Below, piece after piece: positions 60,832-64,000 of a stretch of DNA of 64,000 bases. The number at the start of each line of letters is the position of its first letter. Positions within the stretch are counted from its first letter, which is position 1. Below the pieces are notes generated by a model. The model saw only the letters and a list, made by a program, of their open reading frames with translations. It searched no databases and had not been told where the DNA came from. The translations under genes and the position numbers were made by a program. This DNA is from JABDQW01 sp942492025 (GTDB lineage Bacteria; Pseudomonadota; Gammaproteobacteria; SZUA-229): positions 496,001 through 560,000 of the forward strand of contig CALODJ010000006.1 of assembly GCA_942492025.1 (NCBI GenBank), given 5' to 3'.

Positions 60832-61194
60832 GGGCTGAATCAGTTCAAAATCCACGTCCGCTGTGGTTCTGTCGATGCCAACCCGTATCTCACAATAGGC
60901 ATTTACCGGCGATGGATCTTCACCGCAGACACAGCCGGCGACGATTTCCGTGAAAAACACCCCTACTGTGGCCTGAAGTCGGGTTGTATTTTGGCTGGTT
61001 CTGATGACAGTAACCGAGATATTGCTGTCGTCGATGATACCGCAGTGGACAGCAGCCTCCTGCAGTGGCAGGCAGCCGGCGGGCAGGGATTCGAGTTCAC
61101 GTTTCAAGGTTCGAGCAAATGATCCGGATGCCCCGGCTCGCATGGTCTCCGTGAGTCTCGGTACGGCATTTCGCGTCATGACAGGGTTGTTCAC
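60829..61194 (-). CDS. Conserved protein of unknown function
   Basis: The 121-residue product (GTG 61194; ATG 61179 possible) has a distinctive body: RELESLPAGCLPLQEA, DDSNISVTVI, VGVFFTEIVAGCVCGEDPSP and NAYCEIRVGIDRTTADVDF. Four cysteines and an alternating strand pattern suggest a small metal- or disulfide-containing fold. I do not recognise a named family, although the sequence looks conserved rather than random. It overlaps the upstream PGPGW gene by four bases (GTGA), so it is translated with it. The stop codon is TAG at the edge of repeat B7. Confidence 0.65.
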   Translation of the reverse strand: MNNPVMTRNAVPRLTETMRAGASGSFARTLKRELESLPAGCLPLQEAAVHCGIIDDSNISVTVIRTSQNTTRLQATVGVFFTEIVAGCVCGEDPSPVNAYCEIRVGIDRTTADVDFELIQP

Positions 61195-61601
61195 GTTTTT
61201 AGAGGCACATGACCAGCGCGTTGGCGCAGTTTATTAATGGTTTTCAGCACTGGGGGGCGCATGACTACCCAGCGCTCGAGCCGGTATTTACCGGGGAAAT
61301 TGATAAACATCACGCCAATAAGGATGGTCAGAATCCCCTGACCCGGCAGCACCAGCATCGCGATACCGAGCATGATAAAGATGTAGCCCAGTAAATTTTT
61401 TGTAATCAACAGTGTCCAGCGTATAACCGGGTGTTCATGAGCCCACGGCTCCCATCGGTGACGCCTGTTTCCACTAAAGTAGTCTTCGGGAATTCTTATG
61501 ACCAGCACGGGAATGGCCATCAATGTGCCGAAAAAGCTGATAGTGGAAAAAACCGCAAGATACCACAGGGTCGATTCGCTTATTGTGAATCCGTCGAACA
61601 T
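61191..61601 (-). CDS. PGPGW-family transmembrane protein
   Basis: The 136-residue membrane protein has an N-terminal helix (TLWYLAVFSTISFFGTLMAIPVL), a polar loop, and two further helices around LPGQGILTILIGVMFINFPGK, the glycine/proline signature of the PGPGW family. Function unknown. First gene of a two-gene unit with the conserved unknown protein. Divergent from DoxX. Confidence 0.75.
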   Translation of the reverse strand: MFDGFTISESTLWYLAVFSTISFFGTLMAIPVLVIRIPEDYFSGNRRHRWEPWAHEHPVIRWTLLITKNLLGYIFIMLGIAMLVLPGQGILTILIGVMFINFPGKYRLERWVVMRPPVLKTINKLRQRAGHVPLKT

Positions 61602-61708
61602 GTTAATTTATACCCGGAAGGCTGAGTATGCACCGGGCGCGTATATTACAATAGTTCAAGTAACCCGGTCACGACAGGACATAATATAACGAAAGCTGGA
61701 GACAAGCG

Positions 61709-62113
61709 ATGAACATGCTTTTACACAATGAAGCGCTGGGTAAATTGATACTTCGGCTGACCGTCGGTGTTCTGACACTTTTTCATGGTGTTGATAAAAT
61801 AGTGAATCCTGCGAAAGTCGATTCTATTGCCGGTGCGCTTTCAGGTTCGGGTTTCCCGTCGATGCTTGCCTATGGTGTGTATGTTGGTGAGGTGATAGCA
61901 CCCTTGATGATAATATTCGGCATTTTCTGTCGTTTTGGCGCGATCATCGTCGTCATCAATATGGTGTTCGCTATTATGTTGATGCACATGAATCAACTAT
62001 TTGCCCTGAGTGAACAGGGTGGCTGGAGGCTGGAACTGCAGGGATTCTTCTTGCTCGGTGCGCTCGCTGTCGTATTTCTTGGCAGCGGCAGGCATGCGTT
62101 TAAGCCGGACTGA
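61709..62113 (+). CDS. DoxX-family membrane protein
   Basis: The 134-residue product has four hydrophobic helices with the DoxX-typical RLTVGVLTLFHGVDKI start and GEVIAPLMIIFGIFCRFGA. DoxX proteins have been linked to redox and sulfur metabolism, but the role of most members is unknown. The ATG has GGAG eleven bases upstream. Monocistronic or leading into the AsmA-like gene 78 bp downstream. Confidence 0.82.
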   Translation: MNMLLHNEALGKLILRLTVGVLTLFHGVDKIVNPAKVDSIAGALSGSGFPSMLAYGVYVGEVIAPLMIIFGIFCRFGAIIVVINMVFAIMLMHMNQLFALSEQGGWRLELQGFFLLGALAVVFLGSGRHAFKPD

Positions 62114-62191
62114 GAGAAAACATAGTATTTCCGCAATCAGCACTACATTCATAAACATGCAGTGTTGTTCAATTCCATAAGGTAAGGTTCA

Positions 62192-62989
62192 ATGAAAAAA
62201 ACTATATTTATTACTATTGCCGTTCTGATTGTTGTCATCGTTGGCGCTGTATTCTATGTGTTCAGCAATCTGGATGCCATTGTGAAGGCTGCGATCGAGC
62301 AACACGGTAGTGATGCGGTTAAAACATCCGTGCAGGTTGAGGGCGTCGCAATCAAGCTCACCGAGGGTGCAGCAGCCATCAAGGGGTTGACAATCGCCAA
62401 TCCCGAAGGCTTTTCAATGCCACAGGCATTCTCTCTCGGTGAGATAGCGGTCGATATCAATCTTGAAAAAACAGACAAGGAGCTGATTGCAATCGATGCG
62501 ATAAACATAGCCGCTCCGCAGGTTTTCTACGAAATCAATGCAGCGCGCCAGGGCAGCCTTAATGTGCTTAAAGATAATCTGGGCGGCGGTGCCGGCACGA
62601 CCACACCGCAAGGCGACACGTCCACAGTCGACGAAGCCGCACCGATACAACTCGATATTGCACGCTTAGAATTACAGGATGCGAGTTTGCATGCCAGGAT
62701 TGTACCACTGGATGACAAGACGTATGACCTGAAGTTGCCTGCACTGGTGCTCACCAACTTAAGGGGTACGCCAGATCAAATTTCGACGCAGCTGCTGGAT
62801 AAATTGATCGACCATGCCAGGCAGGAAATCCAGAAACAGGGCCTCGAGAAGGAGCTTGCAGAAATAAAGGCCAAAGCCCAACAACGTATCGATGAGGAAC
62901 GGGCAAAACTGGAACAGGAGACTGATGCGCGTATAGAGGAAGAAAAGCAGAAAGCTGAGGACAAGCTGAAAAATCTGCTCAGTAGATAA
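62192..62989 (+). CDS. AsmA-like membrane-anchored protein with charged coiled tail
   Basis: The 265-residue product has an N-terminal helix (IFITIAVLIVVIVGAVFYVF) and an AsmA/YhdP-like start (VQVEGVAIKLTEGAAAIKGLTIANPEGFS; given in pieces elsewhere), then a Lys/Glu-rich coiled coil (ELAEIKAKAQQRIDEERAK) to the end. It is much shorter than AsmA proteins, so it may be an isolated first repeat. GGTAAGG lies upstream. Probably periplasmic, possibly lipid-related; inferred only. Confidence 0.65.
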   Translation: MKKTIFITIAVLIVVIVGAVFYVFSNLDAIVKAAIEQHGSDAVKTSVQVEGVAIKLTEGAAAIKGLTIANPEGFSMPQAFSLGEIAVDINLEKTDKELIAIDAINIAAPQVFYEINAARQGSLNVLKDNLGGGAGTTTPQGDTSTVDEAAPIQLDIARLELQDASLHARIVPLDDKTYDLKLPALVLTNLRGTPDQISTQLLDKLIDHARQEIQKQGLEKELAEIKAKAQQRIDEERAKLEQETDARIEEEKQKAEDKLKNLLSR

Positions 62990-63482
62990 CTGCAGAATGG
63001 CCACAGAGACTAGTGCCGCTTACTTAAGCATAAAATGATTGGAGTAGCGTCATTGCGAGGAGCGACAGCGACGTGGCAATCTCACTGTAGCGCGCGTTTC
63101 AGAAGATTACAAATTACGTCCGTGTGTTGCCCCTGTGGGGCCACACTTCGTGCGTTACATTTTCCAGGAATGTCATGCTTCGTACCACGCGAATTTACTG
63201 TAAAGCAGTGCATTTTCAGCTTAAGTAAGTGCCATTGGCCGCAGAGTCTCGAAGCTGACAGCATCATTACATCGCTTCATTGATGAGGGCCTGAAAAGGC
63301 CCACTTTCCGGCATATTCCATGCTTATGCCGATCACTGACGCGCCTCTGTGCCTTTGTTCCAGCCTGAAAACATGGCTTCAAATCATGCACCATATTGAT
63401 TATGATGAAGTAATCGTGTTTGGCTAAAGCGGACTGTGCCGATCCAGATCCTTGGTTTTCGCGCTTTTTTGGAGGCTGTTTG
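62990..63482. other. Intergenic region with dispersed repeat
   Basis: No gene is supported. 63049-63082 holds CATTGCGAGGAGCGACAGCG and the following GTGGCAATCTC, the same dispersed repeat as in the 206-bp tandem units (opposite orientation). A further piece near 63345 (CGCCTCTGTGCCTTTG) resembles the CTCTGCGCCTCTG motif at 23115. Confidence 0.5.
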
Positions 63483-64000
63483 ATGCATTCTGGCAATGAA
63501 CATCGGGTGAACGAGAAAGGGGCCGGCGCTTCCGTCATTGAAGAAAAGTGCACTGTTAGTCTCGCCAGCAAACATAAAACGCCATTATTTCATCCGAGTG
63601 TGACCCGATTTGACCGTTGGCTGGCACAGGCCATGATGGATGTGGTTGGTAATCCTGCAAGTACGCTGCGCCTGTGGGATGGGCGGGACCTGACTCCGCG
63701 CCTGGATGATCCTGTTGCGGTCATTCAATATACCAATCGCCTGGCCATGTGGAAAACCATTATCAATCCCGAGCTACACTGGGGCGATCTCTATTGCAAT
63801 GGCCAGATTGAGTTCGAGGGTGATCTGGCCACTTTTCTGGAAAATGTATACCGACATCTTTACAGCAGCAGGAAAGACAGTAGCTGGCTACGTCGCGCCA
63901 TAATCTGGCTTGGACATCGCCGTATCGCCAATTCCAGGGCCAGAGCGGAAGAAAACATTCACCACCACTACGATATAGGTAATGACTTCTACAAACTCTG
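63483..64000 (+). CDS. cfa: Cyclopropane-fatty-acyl-phospholipid synthase, N-terminal part
   Basis: The frame from ATG 63483 (GGAGG seven bases upstream) runs off the window after 172 residues. The segments DPVAVIQYTNRLAMWKTI and LHWGDLYCNGQIEFEGDL and the terminal ENIHHHYDIGNDFYKL are the typical entry into the SAM-methyltransferase domain of CFA synthases. It methylenates cis double bonds of membrane phospholipids using SAM. The N-terminal about 50 residues are longer than in E. coli Cfa. The catalytic part is outside the window, so a related SAM-dependent lipid methyltransferase is possible. Confidence 0.85.
   Translation, partial: MHSGNEHRVNEKGAGASVIEEKCTVSLASKHKTPLFHPSVTRFDRWLAQAMMDVVGNPASTLRLWDGRDLTPRLDDPVAVIQYTNRLAMWKTIINPELHWGDLYCNGQIEFEGDLATFLENVYRHLYSSRKDSSWLRRAIIWLGHRRIANSRARAEENIHHHYDIGNDFYKL

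Overview
The window reads as chromosomal DNA of a free-living, respiring gammaproteobacterium, probably marine. Markers are a complete Na+-NQR operon with apbE and nqrM, HemG, a second EF-G of the marine gammaproteobacterial type, a HopJ-family protein, a Braun-type lipoprotein and an MCE/Mla-type lipid transporter with a PqiC-like lipoprotein. No phage, plasmid, CRISPR, rRNA or tRNA was recognised. Genes are short operons or single genes on both strands, separated by unusually many short palindromic repeats.

Layout. 1-9.1 kb: partial phoU (-), hemG, a Lpp-like lipoprotein between two L,D-transpeptidases, a YceI-like protein, a CHAD protein, a UbiA/MenA-like prenyltransferase with a ferritin-like protein (-), and a CBS-pair protein. 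9.5-17.7 kb: nqrABCDEF-apbE-nqrM, then a second CBS-pair protein. 18.3-25.4 kb: a secreted di-heme peroxidase/MauG-like protein, then two large secreted paralogues sharing a CARDB-like domain and a basic C-terminal tail. This stretch carries a segmental duplication that left a broken pfkB fragment. 25.7-28.2 kb: pfkB-gpmI (-). 28.5-41.5 kb: a Met-rich membrane protein, a 206-bp tandem repeat, a BT1-type transporter, NfeD plus stomatin, convergent HD-GYP and GGDEF genes, a cupin, a seven-EF-hand protein, a LEA14-like lipoprotein, a gamma-glutamyltransferase and small envelope proteins. 41.7-48.9 kb: adk (-), FHA, HDOD (-), MltB-like and Bax-like murein enzymes, a zinc-ribbon protein, a hemerythrin-like protein and a Spy/CpxP-like protein (-). 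49.5-64 kb: lipoprotein, cytochrome c5, cytochrome b561, polysaccharide deacetylase, the MCE transporter operon (-), HopJ, EF-G2 (-), a PGPGW protein with a conserved unknown (-), DoxX, an AsmA-like protein and the start of cfa.

Non-coding repeats are the most distinctive feature. At least five families of inverted-repeat-bounded elements (called A, B, C, E and F here) are mostly flanked by TA on both sides. Copies are nested in one another, and internal comparison gives an empty site showing TA target duplication for family C. A 162-bp segment (S) lies in opposite orientations inside two otherwise collinear B copies. Several B copies end exactly at stop codons or directly before start codons. 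The best candidate for an undescribed protein system is the di-heme enzyme with its two charged-tail secreted neighbours (18.3-25.4 kb). That link rests on context only.
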